From CALMFQ01 sp964495595 (GTDB lineage Bacteria > Pseudomonadota > Gammaproteobacteria > Burkholderiales > SCOH01), in NCBI GenBank assembly GCA_964495595.1, contig CAZBWH010000012.1:1-57204 (forward strand): a stretch of DNA of 57,204 bases, given 5' to 3'. Shown here one piece after another: positions 35,575 to 43,831 of this stretch (positions are counted from its first letter, which is position 1; every line of letters starts with the position of its first letter). Made by a program: the position numbers and the translations under genes. The notes beneath the pieces were generated by a model. That model was not told the origin of the DNA and ran no database searches. It saw nothing but the letters and a program-made list of their open reading frames with translations.

Positions 35575-35625
35575 TTGCCCGTTTTCAAGGCGCATGGATA
35601 GCCCATGCAACAAGAAAACGGGCAA
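35575..35625 (+). terminator. Composite stem-loop after the small exported gene
   Basis: Perfect 12-bp outer arms TTGCCCGTTTTC (35575-35586) and GAAAACGGGCAA (35614-35625), with an inner 6-bp hairpin GCATGG/CCATGC (35592-35597, 35603-35608). It lies 33 bases past the stop codon at 35541. It is a likely terminator or mRNA-stabilising structure; the lack of a clean T-run leaves doubt. Confidence 0.55.
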
Positions 35626-35841
35626 CAGTGAGCCGTTTGTTTTTGCCACTGCCCTAGCAGATCAACCCCAAACCCGACAAGCAGGCAGTTACACACATCT
35701 CCTCCCGCACACCATCCGGCAGCCGTAAACAGCGGCACCGTCGCCCACTCGACTATTCTTCGACACCACTTCAGGCCAGCCTGATCGGGTAGCACTCTTC
35801 TTCGAGCAAACAACGCTACCGTTAGGCTTTGCCTCCATTTT

Positions 35842-35864
35842 GCAATGTTATATCATTTCATTTT
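35842..35864. promoter_or_regulatory. Candidate Zur operator of the zinc operon
   Basis: A 23-base site that agrees with the Zur-box consensus as I remember it (left half-site GAAATGTTATA, central base, mirrored right half) at 10 of 11 positions in the left half and 7 of 11 in the right. It lies 42 bases upstream of the first gene of a putative zinc-acquisition operon. Zur would repress the operon when zinc is sufficient. The assignment fits the context. Confidence 0.6.
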
Positions 35865-35906
35865 CGCATCTCACTACATTGACTACCCGAAACAGGATCG
35901 TTCATC

Positions 35907-37193
35907 GTGAAAACACCAGTGATCAGCCTGCTACCACGACGGGCAGCCCCGGCATGGGCCGCTGATACGCACTCATCCTCGCTGGATCAGGCCGTGGCAA
36001 GTCTGCTCGTCGCACCCGCCAGCAGCGCCCAGCCCACCCCCAGTCCACGACTGATGGATGCGGCACTGGTGCTCAATGCTGCAGCAGGCTGCAGCAACCA
36101 GACCGACACCACCGAGGCCATGCTGCAGAGCGGCGCCCACGACCCGAAGAAGTGCGGCTTCAGCCTGCAATCGACAGAATTGAGCCTGAGTGGCGCGGTA
36201 GACCCGTATTTCAGCATGAACGCCAACGTCCTTTATTCCGATGAGCATGTCGAGCTGGAAGAAGCCTTTGCCACAACCTCATCGCTGCCGTGGGGCCTGC
36301 AGATCAAGGGGGGCTATTTTCTGTCGCCATTTGGCGCAATCAACGCCAGCCACCCGCACAACTGGGCATGGATGGATCAGCCGGTGATTGCCAGCCGCAT
36401 CCTCGGTAGCGACGGCACACGTGGTGCGGGCGCCAGCATCAGCTGGATGCTGCCGGGCAGCACCGAAAGTCGCCTGATCATCGGCGCGCAGAATGCCGAC
36501 GACGACAGCATGAGCAGCTTTCTCGGCGCCGGCCACCACGGCGAAGAGGAGCACGATCACGCAGCGGATGAGGCCGAAACCGGCATGGGGGGGGCGCCGG
36601 TGGTAGAACGGGAAGTCAGCGGAGGGCGCGATCTCTTGTGGCACGGGCGCATGGAAACCACTGGCACACTCGGCAGCAGCAGCCAGTGGCGCTTTGGCCT
36701 GTCCGGCATGTATGGCCCCAACAGCAGCGGCAACAATGCCAGCACCCGTATCTTGGGCGCTGATCTACGCCTGAAATGGCTGCCCGGCAACAACTTCCGC
36801 GGAGCACCGGCAGTGTTGTGGGATAGCGAATGGATGCAGCGCTACTACGCAGTTGCTGCCTACCAGAGCGAGGCCGGCGATGTGCCGGGCAACACACTCA
36901 AGGACAGCGGTTACTACACCCAGTTGCAATACCGCTTTCACCCGCAATGGGCAGCTGGCTTGCGTTACGAACACGCCAGCGGCAGCGGCGAGCAACCGGG
37001 TCAGCCGCGCAGCGCCGACTGGCAACGTAATGATCGCACCCGCATTTCACCTTTGCTGACCTGGGCCCCCACCCACTTTTCGCGCCTTCGATTGCAATAC
37101 AACCATGATGATGCCGACAGCCTCTCGGGCCGCGCGCACACTGTCTGGCTGGGTGTCGAGTTCCTGATCGGATCACATCCGGCACACGAATAA
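35907..37193 (+). CDS. Outer-membrane barrel protein of the zinc operon
   Basis: A 428-residue porin-like protein with alternating polar and hydrophobic strands, aromatic-rich turns (WRFGLSGMYG, AAGLRYEHAS, RLRLQYNHDDADS) and an ordered C-terminus. A loop at about 208-225 is rich in His, Glu and Asp (GHHGEEEHDHAADE) and could bind zinc. Three Cys occur (one pair probable at 62 and 83). It lacks a TonB box and plug, so it is a passive or porin-type pore. The signal is odd: the sequence MKTPVISLLPRRAAPAWAADTH has a cleavage-like end but no hydrophobic core. The start is GTG 35907, the first gene before the zinc ABC system. Confidence 0.65.
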   Translation: MKTPVISLLPRRAAPAWAADTHSSSLDQAVASLLVAPASSAQPTPSPRLMDAALVLNAAAGCSNQTDTTEAMLQSGAHDPKKCGFSLQSTELSLSGAVDPYFSMNANVLYSDEHVELEEAFATTSSLPWGLQIKGGYFLSPFGAINASHPHNWAWMDQPVIASRILGSDGTRGAGASISWMLPGSTESRLIIGAQNADDDSMSSFLGAGHHGEEEHDHAADEAETGMGGAPVVEREVSGGRDLLWHGRMETTGTLGSSSQWRFGLSGMYGPNSSGNNASTRILGADLRLKWLPGNNFRGAPAVLWDSEWMQRYYAVAAYQSEAGDVPGNTLKDSGYYTQLQYRFHPQWAAGLRYEHASGSGEQPGQPRSADWQRNDRTRISPLLTWAPTHFSRLRLQYNHDDADSLSGRAHTVWLGVEFLIGSHPAHE

Positions 37194-37244
37194 CGCCCAG
37201 CCACCCAGCCACCAGCTGGCGGCAGGTTTATACGGAATATTGCC

Positions 37245-38267
37245 ATGAAACGTTTTCTGCTCATCGCCAGCCTCCTGCTGGCCAGCCTTGCCACTCAGGC
37301 TGCACCACGCCTGAAAGTGGTGGCCAGCGTGCCCGATCTGGGCAGCATTGCCAAAGCCATCGGAGGTGAAGATATCGATCTGACCGTGCTGGCGCGCCCC
37401 GGCGAAGATCCCCATTTTGTCGAGTTGCGCCCCGGCTTTGTCAAAAGCACAGCCAGCGCCGACCTGCTGCTGATCAATGGCATGGAGCTGGAGGTCGGCT
37501 GGATACCGCTGCTGCAGCAACGTGCCGGCAACCGGGCCATACTCGACGGCCAACCCGGCCTGATCGACGCCTCGCAGGCAATCCGCGCCCGAGGCAAACC
37601 TGCCGGAGACATTAGCCGCAGCTTGGGTGACGTACACGCCGCAGGCAATCCACACTACCTGCTCGACCCGCTCAACGGCCTGCTGGTGGCCGATCTGCTG
37701 CGTCAACGTTTTGCCGCACAAAGGCCGGCAGTCGCCGCGCAATTCAATGCGCGCTACCGTCAGTTTGCCGAAGGCCTTGGCCAGGCACTGTTTGGTCCCC
37801 TGGCACGCCTCTACCCCGAGCGCGACTGGCACAAGCTGGCGCAATTGCACGAGCACGGCAAACTGGTCGGCTTTCTGCAACAACAAGGGCAACAGGCGCA
37901 ACTGGGCGGCTGGCTTGGCCGTCTGGCAAAACACTACGGCAGCAAGGCAATTGATGATCACGAAATGTGGGTGTACCTGGCGGCCCGCTTTGGCATCGAC
38001 ATTCGTGGCCACATGGAGCCGAAACCCGGCATTCTGCCAACCAGCCGCCATCTGGCTACGCTGGCGCAGCAAATGCGCAGCGAATCGATCCGCCTGATCA
38101 TCAGCGCAATGTATTATGATCCGCGCCATGCGGAGTTTCTGGCACGCGCCAGCGGCGCCGATATCGCCCGGCTGGCGCATCTGGCCGGTGCCACGCCGGG
38201 CACCGACACGTATCTCGACTGGATGGAATTTAACGTGAAAACACTGGAGCAAGCGCTTGCCCGCTGA
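37245..38267 (+). CDS. Metal ABC transporter binding protein, ZnuA-like
   Basis: A 340-residue cluster A-I binding protein, with signal peptide (cleavage after TQA). Likely metal ligands are His57 (EDPHFVEL), His137 (GNPHYLLDP), His239 (DDHEMW) and an acidic residue in GTDTYLDWMEF. The His-rich loop typical of ZnuA is lacking; Zn or Mn are possible. The neighbouring Zur-like site and barrel protein favour zinc. It begins 51 bp after the barrel gene and overlaps the ATPase gene by 11 bp. Confidence 0.87.
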   Translation: MKRFLLIASLLLASLATQAAPRLKVVASVPDLGSIAKAIGGEDIDLTVLARPGEDPHFVELRPGFVKSTASADLLLINGMELEVGWIPLLQQRAGNRAILDGQPGLIDASQAIRARGKPAGDISRSLGDVHAAGNPHYLLDPLNGLLVADLLRQRFAAQRPAVAAQFNARYRQFAEGLGQALFGPLARLYPERDWHKLAQLHEHGKLVGFLQQQGQQAQLGGWLGRLAKHYGSKAIDDHEMWVYLAARFGIDIRGHMEPKPGILPTSRHLATLAQQMRSESIRLIISAMYYDPRHAEFLARASGADIARLAHLAGATPGTDTYLDWMEFNVKTLEQALAR

Positions 38268-38922
38268 TTGTCTGCTGCAGATCGACGATCTGCATGTTGC
38301 CCGTGCCGGCAAGCCGGTGCTGCGCGGTATCCACTGGCAAATCAGGCGCGGTGAATTCTGGTGGCTGCTCGGCGCCAACGGCTCGGGCAAAACCACGCTG
38401 ATGCACACCCTGCTCGGCCTGTTGCCCAGCCAGCGCGGCCGGCTCAGCTGGTGCGACGAAAAAAACAACGATCACATCGGCTTTGTCGGGCAAGACGACA
38501 GCTTTACGCCGATTTTCGCCTGCAGTGTGGAAGAATTTGCCGGTTTTGGCTTTGCCGGCCTGCCCCTGTCGCGCAGCGAGCGGCGCAACCGGCTGGACCA
38601 GGCACTACAGCAAACCGGATTGCAACACTGTCGCTGGCTGCCGGTACAGCAGTTGTCTGGCGGGCAACGCCAGCGCGCCCGCATTGCACGGGCACTGGTG
38701 CGCCAGGCACCACTACTGTTGCTGGATGAGCCCACCGCCCATCTCGATCCGCATGGCAGCGAAAGCCTGTTTGCCGATCTGGCCCGACTCAATCGCGATG
38801 CAGGGCAAACCATCATATGTGTCAGCCACGACCTGCAACGCACCGGGCTGCCCGGCAGCTACTGCGCCACACTCTGCAACGGCACCCTGCACGTCAATCA
38901 GGAGCCTGCCCATGTGGGCTGA
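38257..38922 (+). CDS. Metal ABC transporter ATPase, ZnuC-like
   Basis: A 221-residue ABC ATPase: Walker A GANGSGKTT (about 39-47), signature LSGGQRQRARIARAL, Walker B LLLLDEPTAHLD, and H-loop VSHDLQ. It is at the short end of the family. It starts at TTG 38257, inside the end of the binding-protein gene, with GGAG 7 bases upstream. It energises the permease encoded next. Confidence 0.88.
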   Translation: MPADCLLQIDDLHVARAGKPVLRGIHWQIRRGEFWWLLGANGSGKTTLMHTLLGLLPSQRGRLSWCDEKNNDHIGFVGQDDSFTPIFACSVEEFAGFGFAGLPLSRSERRNRLDQALQQTGLQHCRWLPVQQLSGGQRQRARIARALVRQAPLLLLDEPTAHLDPHGSESLFADLARLNRDAGQTIICVSHDLQRTGLPGSYCATLCNGTLHVNQEPAHVG

Positions 38923-39808
38923 CTGGCAAACCCACTGGGCACTGTTTGGCGACAGCCACCTGAGTGCCTGGCTGATTGCCGGCGGCCTGTCGCTGCTCGG
39001 CATCCTGCTGCTGGGGCGGCGCCAGGTGTTTCTTGCCGCAGCCACCGCGCAAAGCGCCATGCTGGCGCTGGCACTGTGCTTCTGGCTAGCGTTTACTTTT
39101 GGCTGGGCATGGCTGGCCGGCACAACAGCCACCACCCTGGCCACCGTGCTTGCAGCCACACTGGCCGGCCTGCTGGGAGGCCAGCGTCAGCCCTTGCTCA
39201 ACGAAGCACATATCGGCGTACTGTTTATCGGCGCCAGCAGTGGCAGCATGTTACTGCTGGCACACAGCCCGCACGGGCTGGCTGAAGTACAGCAATTACT
39301 GACTTCCAGCCTGATCGGTGCCAGCCGCAACGACGTCTGGCTGCATCTGGGCTGGGTCAGCACCCTGCTGGCGCTCTGGTTGCGTCAGCAAAACAGCTGG
39401 TTGCTGGCCACCTTCGACCCTGCGTGCGCCCAGGCGCAAGGGCTGCCTGTAAGGCGCTGGCACTGGCAAACCGTGTTACTGAGCGGCATCGGCATTGCGC
39501 TGGCCCTGCGCACGACCGGGATGTTGTATGTGTTTGCCTGCCTGCTGCTGCCGGCACTGATCGCACGCCCCTGGAGCCACTCCTTGCGCCAACTGTCACT
39601 GCTGACTCCGTTATGTGCGATGGCAGCCAGCGTCAGCGGCAGCGCGTTGGCGCACTGGCTGGATCTACCGCCGGCACAACTCTGCAGCGCCTGGCTGGTG
39701 CTGTGGTATCTAGCCAGTTCGGCCCTACGTCGATTCCGGCCTGATGCTCAATTTGGCAAAGAGAACACCACTTTCACGCGAGAATCCACCTGGCTGCGAT
39801 CCAGATAG
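38912..39808 (+). CDS. Metal ABC transporter permease, ZnuB-like
   Basis: A 298-residue integral membrane protein of the ABC-3 family, with about eight spans. It starts at ATG 38912 (MWADWQTH) within the end of the ATPase gene. Recognisable parts are LLGRRQVFLAAATAQSAMLALAL, LLTSSLIGASRNDVWL, FDPACAQAQGLPVRRWHWQ and ALRTTGMLYVFACLLLPALI. The last 61 bp overlap the convergent gene's end, and the final residues (FGKENTTFTREST) are untypical of the family, so the real stop might have been lost. Confidence 0.85.
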   Translation: MWADWQTHWALFGDSHLSAWLIAGGLSLLGILLLGRRQVFLAAATAQSAMLALALCFWLAFTFGWAWLAGTTATTLATVLAATLAGLLGGQRQPLLNEAHIGVLFIGASSGSMLLLAHSPHGLAEVQQLLTSSLIGASRNDVWLHLGWVSTLLALWLRQQNSWLLATFDPACAQAQGLPVRRWHWQTVLLSGIGIALALRTTGMLYVFACLLLPALIARPWSHSLRQLSLLTPLCAMAASVSGSALAHWLDLPPAQLCSAWLVLWYLASSALRRFRPDAQFGKENTTFTRESTWLRSR

Positions 39809-40176
39809 CCAATGATGTTTGGATTGTCCGCGATCAGCGTCTTGACATCCGTCTCCGTGCCAATCTCCTTGGGCGGCTGCCCACCTCCTTGACGCAACAG
39901 CCGCGTCCAGTATTGACGCAGTTGCCGGTGATTCATATGCAGCACTTGCCGATAGAAGTCCTTGCGCACGGCCGTGCCAGCCGGCAGATCGACAGGAAGC
40001 GCCAGTGCGCCATCCGGAAAGCCCGCCACTCTAGCCAAATAGATATCTGCAACCTGCTGTTGGGTCAGCATATTAACGGGGTTCTGCGCGCTGACAGCCA
40101 CCACCCACTCTGCCCACGCTGTATTGGCCGCGAACGCCGTCGCAGCCAGCAACACCATCTGCGGAAACTGTTTCAT
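39748..40176 (-). CDS. Phosphate-binding-like periplasmic protein, short
   Basis: A 142-residue protein with a signal peptide (cleavage after WAEW region, about 22) and a short periplasmic-binding-type core: VVAVSAQNPVNMLTQQQVADIY, LPVDLPAGTAVRKDFYRQVL, TETDVKTLIADNPNIIGYL. It matches the N-lobe of phosphate-type binding proteins, and such short forms are often orphan. No pst genes are adjacent. Its end overlaps the zinc permease gene. Confidence 0.75.
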   Translation of the reverse strand: MKQFPQMVLLAATAFAANTAWAEWVVAVSAQNPVNMLTQQQVADIYLARVAGFPDGALALPVDLPAGTAVRKDFYRQVLHMNHRQLRQYWTRLLRQGGGQPPKEIGTETDVKTLIADNPNIIGYLDRSQVDSRVKVVFSLPN

Positions 40177-40327
40177 GCCCCCTCCGGCCTGGTCGTTGAT
40201 CCAGCCGCCGATTGGCGACCAGATCGAGTCTGAGCAATACACCACCGGCAAGATCACTCGCCTTGGTCGAACATGCAGTATAGCCCACGAATCCCATTGG
40301 CCACCGCGACCCGTTGCCGCACCAAAA

Positions 40328-40361
40328 CAAACAGCCCTGCCATATCGGGCAGGGCTGTTTG
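40328..40361 (-). terminator. Rho-independent terminator of the rpsP-rplS operon
   Basis: A perfect 14-bp stem CAAACAGCCCTGCC/GGCAGGGCTGTTTG with a 6-base loop. On the minus strand it is followed by TTTT. It lies about 20 bases after the rplS stop and ends the operon; it also separates it from the next leftward gene. Confidence 0.92.
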
Positions 40362-40382
40362 CAGGGCTGCAAAACAAGAGGC

Positions 40383-40757
40383 TTAAACGGCAGCCGGCTT
40401 GCGGGTTGGCAGCTTTTCCTTGATTCGTGCCGACTTGCCGGAACGCTCACGCAGATAGTACAGCTTGGCGCGGCGGACATCGCCACGGCGCTTGATCTCA
40501 ATCGCAGCCACCAGCGGCGAGTATGTCTGGAAAGTACGCTCAACGCCTTCCCCCGACGAAATCTTGCGCACAATGAACGAACTGTTCAAGCCACGGTTAC
40601 GCTTGGCAATCACCACGCCTTCATATGCCTGCAGACGTTCACGGTTGCCTTCCTTCACCTTTACCTGAACCACTACGGTGTCACCCGGAGCGAAATCGGG
40701 AATGGTCTTGCCCAAGCGGGCGATTTCTTCCTGTTCCAGTTGCTGGATCAGATTCAT
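40383..40757 (-). CDS. rplS: 50S ribosomal protein L19
   Basis: A 124-residue L19: MNLIQQLEQEEIARLGKTIP, PGDTVVVQVKVKEGNRERLQ, FIVRKISSGEGVERTF and RRGDVRRAKLYYLRERSGK are all present. L19 sits at the 30S-50S interface. It is the last gene of the classic rpsP-rimM-trmD-rplS operon, 5 bp after trmD, and is followed by a strong terminator. Confidence 0.98.
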   Translation of the reverse strand: MNLIQQLEQEEIARLGKTIPDFAPGDTVVVQVKVKEGNRERLQAYEGVVIAKRNRGLNSSFIVRKISSGEGVERTFQTYSPLVAAIEIKRRGDVRRAKLYYLRERSGKSARIKEKLPTRKPAAV

Positions 40758-40762
40758 GCTTA

Positions 40763-41527
40763 CTACTCCTTTTCTACGAAGCCTTGTTCCTTCTGGAACT
40801 GAGCCAGAAGCCGAGACTCCTCTTTTGTAAGCTGGCGATTTGCCAGCAACTCAGGGCGCCGCAGCCAGGTTCGGCCCAGCGCCTGTTTCAACCGCCAGCG
40901 GTTGATTTCTGCATGATTGCCGGACAACAACACATCCGGCACTTTCATGCCTTGATACACTTCCGGTCGGGTGTAATGTGGACAATCCAGCAAGCCATCG
41001 ACAAACGAATCCTGCTCAGCGGATCCTGCGTCGTTCAGCACCCCAGGCAATTGTCTAACTACAGCGTCGATAACGACCATCGCAGCCAGCTCACCACCTG
41101 ACAGCACATAATCACCAATCGATAGTTCGAAGTCGACCTGCCGCTCGATGAGCCGCTCGTCGACCCCCTCGTACCTCCCGGCAAGCAACACCAGCCCAGG
41201 CTCGGCAGCCAACTGCATAACCAACTGATGATCCAGTCGCTTGCCTTGTGGCGACAGATACACGACTTTCGGCCGCGCAACCCCCGATTGCTGTTGCCGC
41301 TCGCGCGCGGCAAGAAGGGCTTGCTCCAGCGGGCCGGGCAGCATCACCATGCCCGGACCACCGCCATACGGGCGATCATCAACCGTCCGGTAATGGTCGA
41401 CGGCAAAATCCCGCGGGTTCCAGCACTGCAGGCTGACCAGGCCACGCTCAACTGCCCGGCGCGACACACCATGCTGGGTGACGGCGTCAAACATCGGCGC
41501 GAACAACGTCACCACATCAAAATGCAT
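40763..41527 (-). CDS. trmD: tRNA (guanine37-N1)-methyltransferase TrmD
   Basis: TrmD methylates G37 of tRNAs with G at position 36, preventing frameshifts. The 254 residues include FDVVTLFAPMFDAV, DDRPYGGGPGMVM, VVYLSPQGKRL, the knot region LVLLAGRYEGVDERL and FELSIGDYVLSGGELAAMVV. The C-terminal domain is intact (SWLLANRQL-type region LRRPELLANRQLTKEESRLL). The ATG overlaps the rimM stop (TGATG), so the two are coupled. Confidence 0.98.
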   Translation of the reverse strand: MHFDVVTLFAPMFDAVTQHGVSRRAVERGLVSLQCWNPRDFAVDHYRTVDDRPYGGGPGMVMLPGPLEQALLAARERQQQSGVARPKVVYLSPQGKRLDHQLVMQLAAEPGLVLLAGRYEGVDERLIERQVDFELSIGDYVLSGGELAAMVVIDAVVRQLPGVLNDAGSAEQDSFVDGLLDCPHYTRPEVYQGMKVPDVLLSGNHAEINRWRLKQALGRTWLRRPELLANRQLTKEESRLLAQFQKEQGFVEKE

Positions 41528-42030
41528 CAATAATCCAGCCCCCAGTCGACCACGACCATCCCGGCAGCGATATCAACCGAACGCACAACAGCATCCACAA
41601 ATGGCAACAAACGCTCGGTTGCGCCATCGTGTACCACCAGCACATCGTTGGCACCGGTTTCGAGTAACTCACGAACCAAACCCAGCGACTCACCCGCGAG
41701 ATTGACGACCCGCAAGCCGATCAGGTCAGACCAGTAATACTCGCCGTCCTCCGGCTTGGGCAATTCGCTGCGCGGCACGCCCAGCTTTCGGCCGCGAAAG
41801 GTTTCGGCAATATCACGATCAGCAACGCCGGCCAGTTTGGCGACCATGCATTTGGTGTGCAATTCAGCAGACTCGACCTCGAACGGCTGCCAGCCAGCAG
41901 GAGTCATCACATACCAGACCGGGTAATCAAGCAGACTGTCGGGGTATTCGGTATCAGCAAAAACCTTGACCCAACCCTTGACACCAAAGGGGGCGCCGAT
42001 CTGCCCCATGACTACAACGTCGTCAGACAC
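41527..42030 (-). CDS. rimM: Ribosome maturation factor RimM
   Basis: A 167-residue RimM with an N-terminal beta-barrel (VVMGQIGAPFGVKGWVKVF) and a PRC-barrel C-domain (GEYYWSDLIGLRV, TGANDVLVVHDG, LLPFVDAVVRSVDI). It assists 16S processing at the 30S head with S19. It starts 9 bp after rpsP and overlaps trmD. Confidence 0.97.
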   Translation of the reverse strand: MSDDVVVMGQIGAPFGVKGWVKVFADTEYPDSLLDYPVWYVMTPAGWQPFEVESAELHTKCMVAKLAGVADRDIAETFRGRKLGVPRSELPKPEDGEYYWSDLIGLRVVNLAGESLGLVRELLETGANDVLVVHDGATERLLPFVDAVVRSVDIAAGMVVVDWGLDY

Positions 42031-42039
42031 CTTGTCTGA

Positions 42040-42285
42040 TCACGCAGCCTTGCTGCCCTTCAGCAGGCGAGCCACTGAAGCAGACAGCTGAGCGCCATTG
42101 CCCACCCAGTGATTCAGGCGATCCTGAGCGATACGCACTGACTCGGCACCTTCTTTGGCAACCGGATTATAAAAACCGATACGCTCAAGGAAGCGACCGT
42201 CACGACGGCAACGGGAATCTGCCACGACCACATTGAAAAAAGGACGGTTTTTCGAACCACCACGCGAAAGACGAATAACGACCAT
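42040..42285 (-). CDS. rpsP: 30S ribosomal protein S16
   Basis: An 81-residue S16: MVVIRLSRGGSKNRPFFNVVVADSR and GRFLERIGFYNPVA, ending in VARLLKGSKAA. It opens the rpsP-rimM-trmD-rplS operon. A promoter-like pair is 40-70 bases upstream. Confidence 0.98.
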   Translation of the reverse strand: MVVIRLSRGGSKNRPFFNVVVADSRCRRDGRFLERIGFYNPVAKEGAESVRIAQDRLNHWVGNGAQLSASVARLLKGSKAA

Positions 42286-42324
42286 GATTATGCCTACCTG
42301 TACAAATTCAGAAAAAAGACCGCA

Positions 42325-42354
42325 ATTTTACGCCAGCCACCTAAAAATTGACAA
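42325..42354 (-). promoter_or_regulatory. Promoter of the rpsP operon
   Basis: On the minus strand TTGTCA (42354-42349) and TAAAAT (42330-42325) are 18 bases apart, about 40 bases upstream of rpsP. It is a near-consensus sigma70 pair in an AT-rich gap. Confidence 0.7.
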
Positions 42355-42381
42355 GAAAAAATAACCGCTTGCGAAATAGCA

Positions 42382-43725
42382 TCACATGCCGGGGAACATG
42401 CCCTTCATGCCCCGCATCATTTTGGCCATGCCGCCCTTGGAAAATTGTTTCATGACTTTCTGCGTCTGCTCGAACTGATTAAGCAGTTTGTTGACCTCTT
42501 GCACCGACACACCAGCCCCCGCAGCAATGCGACGCTTGCGCGAGGCCTTGATTAGATCGGGGTGCGATCGCTCCTCATAAGTCATTGAATTAATAATGCC
42601 TTCTATCCTGTTCACCATCTTGTCGTCGATCTGTCCCTGCGCCATCTGGCTGATATTGCCCGGTAGCTTGTCCAGCAACGACCCCAGCCCCCCCATCTTT
42701 TTCATCTGCTGAATCTGCAGCTTGAAATCCTCCAGATCGAAACCCTTGCCGGATTTCATCTTCCTGACCATCTGCTGGGCCTGCTCCATGTCAACCGTAC
42801 GCTGCGCGTCTTCGATCAATGACAGGACATCCCCCATACCCAGAATGCGCGAAGCCATCCGTTCAGGGTGAAACGGCTCCAGGCCGTTGAGCTTTTCTCC
42901 GACCCCGACAAACTTGATCGGCTTGCCGGTGACCTGACGAACCGACAAGGCAGCTCCGCCCCGCGCATCGCCATCGAGCTTGGTCAGCACCACCCCGGTC
43001 AGAGGAAGCGCCTCGTTGAAGGCCTGCGCAACGTTTACCGCATCCTGCCCCTGCATGGCATCTACAACAAACAGGGTTTCGATCGGATTGACTGCGGCGT
43101 GCAGCGCCTTGATTTCAGCCATCATGGCTTCATCGATTGCCAGCCGACCGGCCGTATCGACAATCACCACATCAAAAAAATGCCGCTTCGCATGGTCGAT
43201 TGCTGCCAGGGCGATCTCAATCGGCTGCTCGCTGGACTGCGACGGAAACCATTCGATCTCCAGCTGCCTGGCCAGCAGGCGCAACTGCTCGATAGCGGCC
43301 GGACGATAGACATCACAACTGACCACCATTACCTTCTTTCGGCTGGATTCCTTCAGGAATTTGGCCAGCTTGCCGGTGGTAGTGGTCTTTCCAGCCCCCT
43401 GCAGGCCGGCCATCAGTACAACCGCCGGCGGCACTGCAGCCAGATTGAGGGCGTCGTTCTGCTCCCCCATCAGCTTTTTCAGTTCGTCGAACACCACCCC
43501 GATCACCGCCTGCCCGGGGGTAAGGCTACCCAGCACATCCTGCCCCAGGGCACGCTCCTTCACCTGGCTGACGAAAGTCTTTACAACCGGCAAAGCGACA
43601 TCCGCCTCCAGCAGTGCCATGCGGACTTCACGCATCGCGTCCTGAATATTGGATTCGGTTAGCCGGGCATGGCCACGCAGGGTTTTTACGACATGTGACA
43701 AACGATTGGACAGATTCTCGAACAT
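42382..43725 (-). CDS. ffh: Signal recognition particle protein Ffh
   Basis: A 447-residue SRP54: the N-domain from MFENLSNRLSHVVKTLRG, the G-domain with G1 GLQGAGKTTTTGKLA, DTAGRLAIDEAM and TKLDGDARGGAALS, and a Met-rich M-domain ending MMRGMKGMFPGM that binds 4.5S RNA and signal sequences. ATG 43725 is the usual start. It is read away from the CcsA-like gene. Confidence 0.98.
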   Translation of the reverse strand: MFENLSNRLSHVVKTLRGHARLTESNIQDAMREVRMALLEADVALPVVKTFVSQVKERALGQDVLGSLTPGQAVIGVVFDELKKLMGEQNDALNLAAVPPAVVLMAGLQGAGKTTTTGKLAKFLKESSRKKVMVVSCDVYRPAAIEQLRLLARQLEIEWFPSQSSEQPIEIALAAIDHAKRHFFDVVIVDTAGRLAIDEAMMAEIKALHAAVNPIETLFVVDAMQGQDAVNVAQAFNEALPLTGVVLTKLDGDARGGAALSVRQVTGKPIKFVGVGEKLNGLEPFHPERMASRILGMGDVLSLIEDAQRTVDMEQAQQMVRKMKSGKGFDLEDFKLQIQQMKKMGGLGSLLDKLPGNISQMAQGQIDDKMVNRIEGIINSMTYEERSHPDLIKASRKRRIAAGAGVSVQEVNKLLNQFEQTQKVMKQFSKGGMAKMMRGMKGMFPGM

Positions 43726-43831
43726 GACTGGCTTTCGCTGAATAACGGACAGCCCCGGTGACCGGCACGCCACAACAGGCGGCTTTGGTGTAGACTTGGG
43801 CCCGAAAGTCGCGATTTTACAACAAATAACC

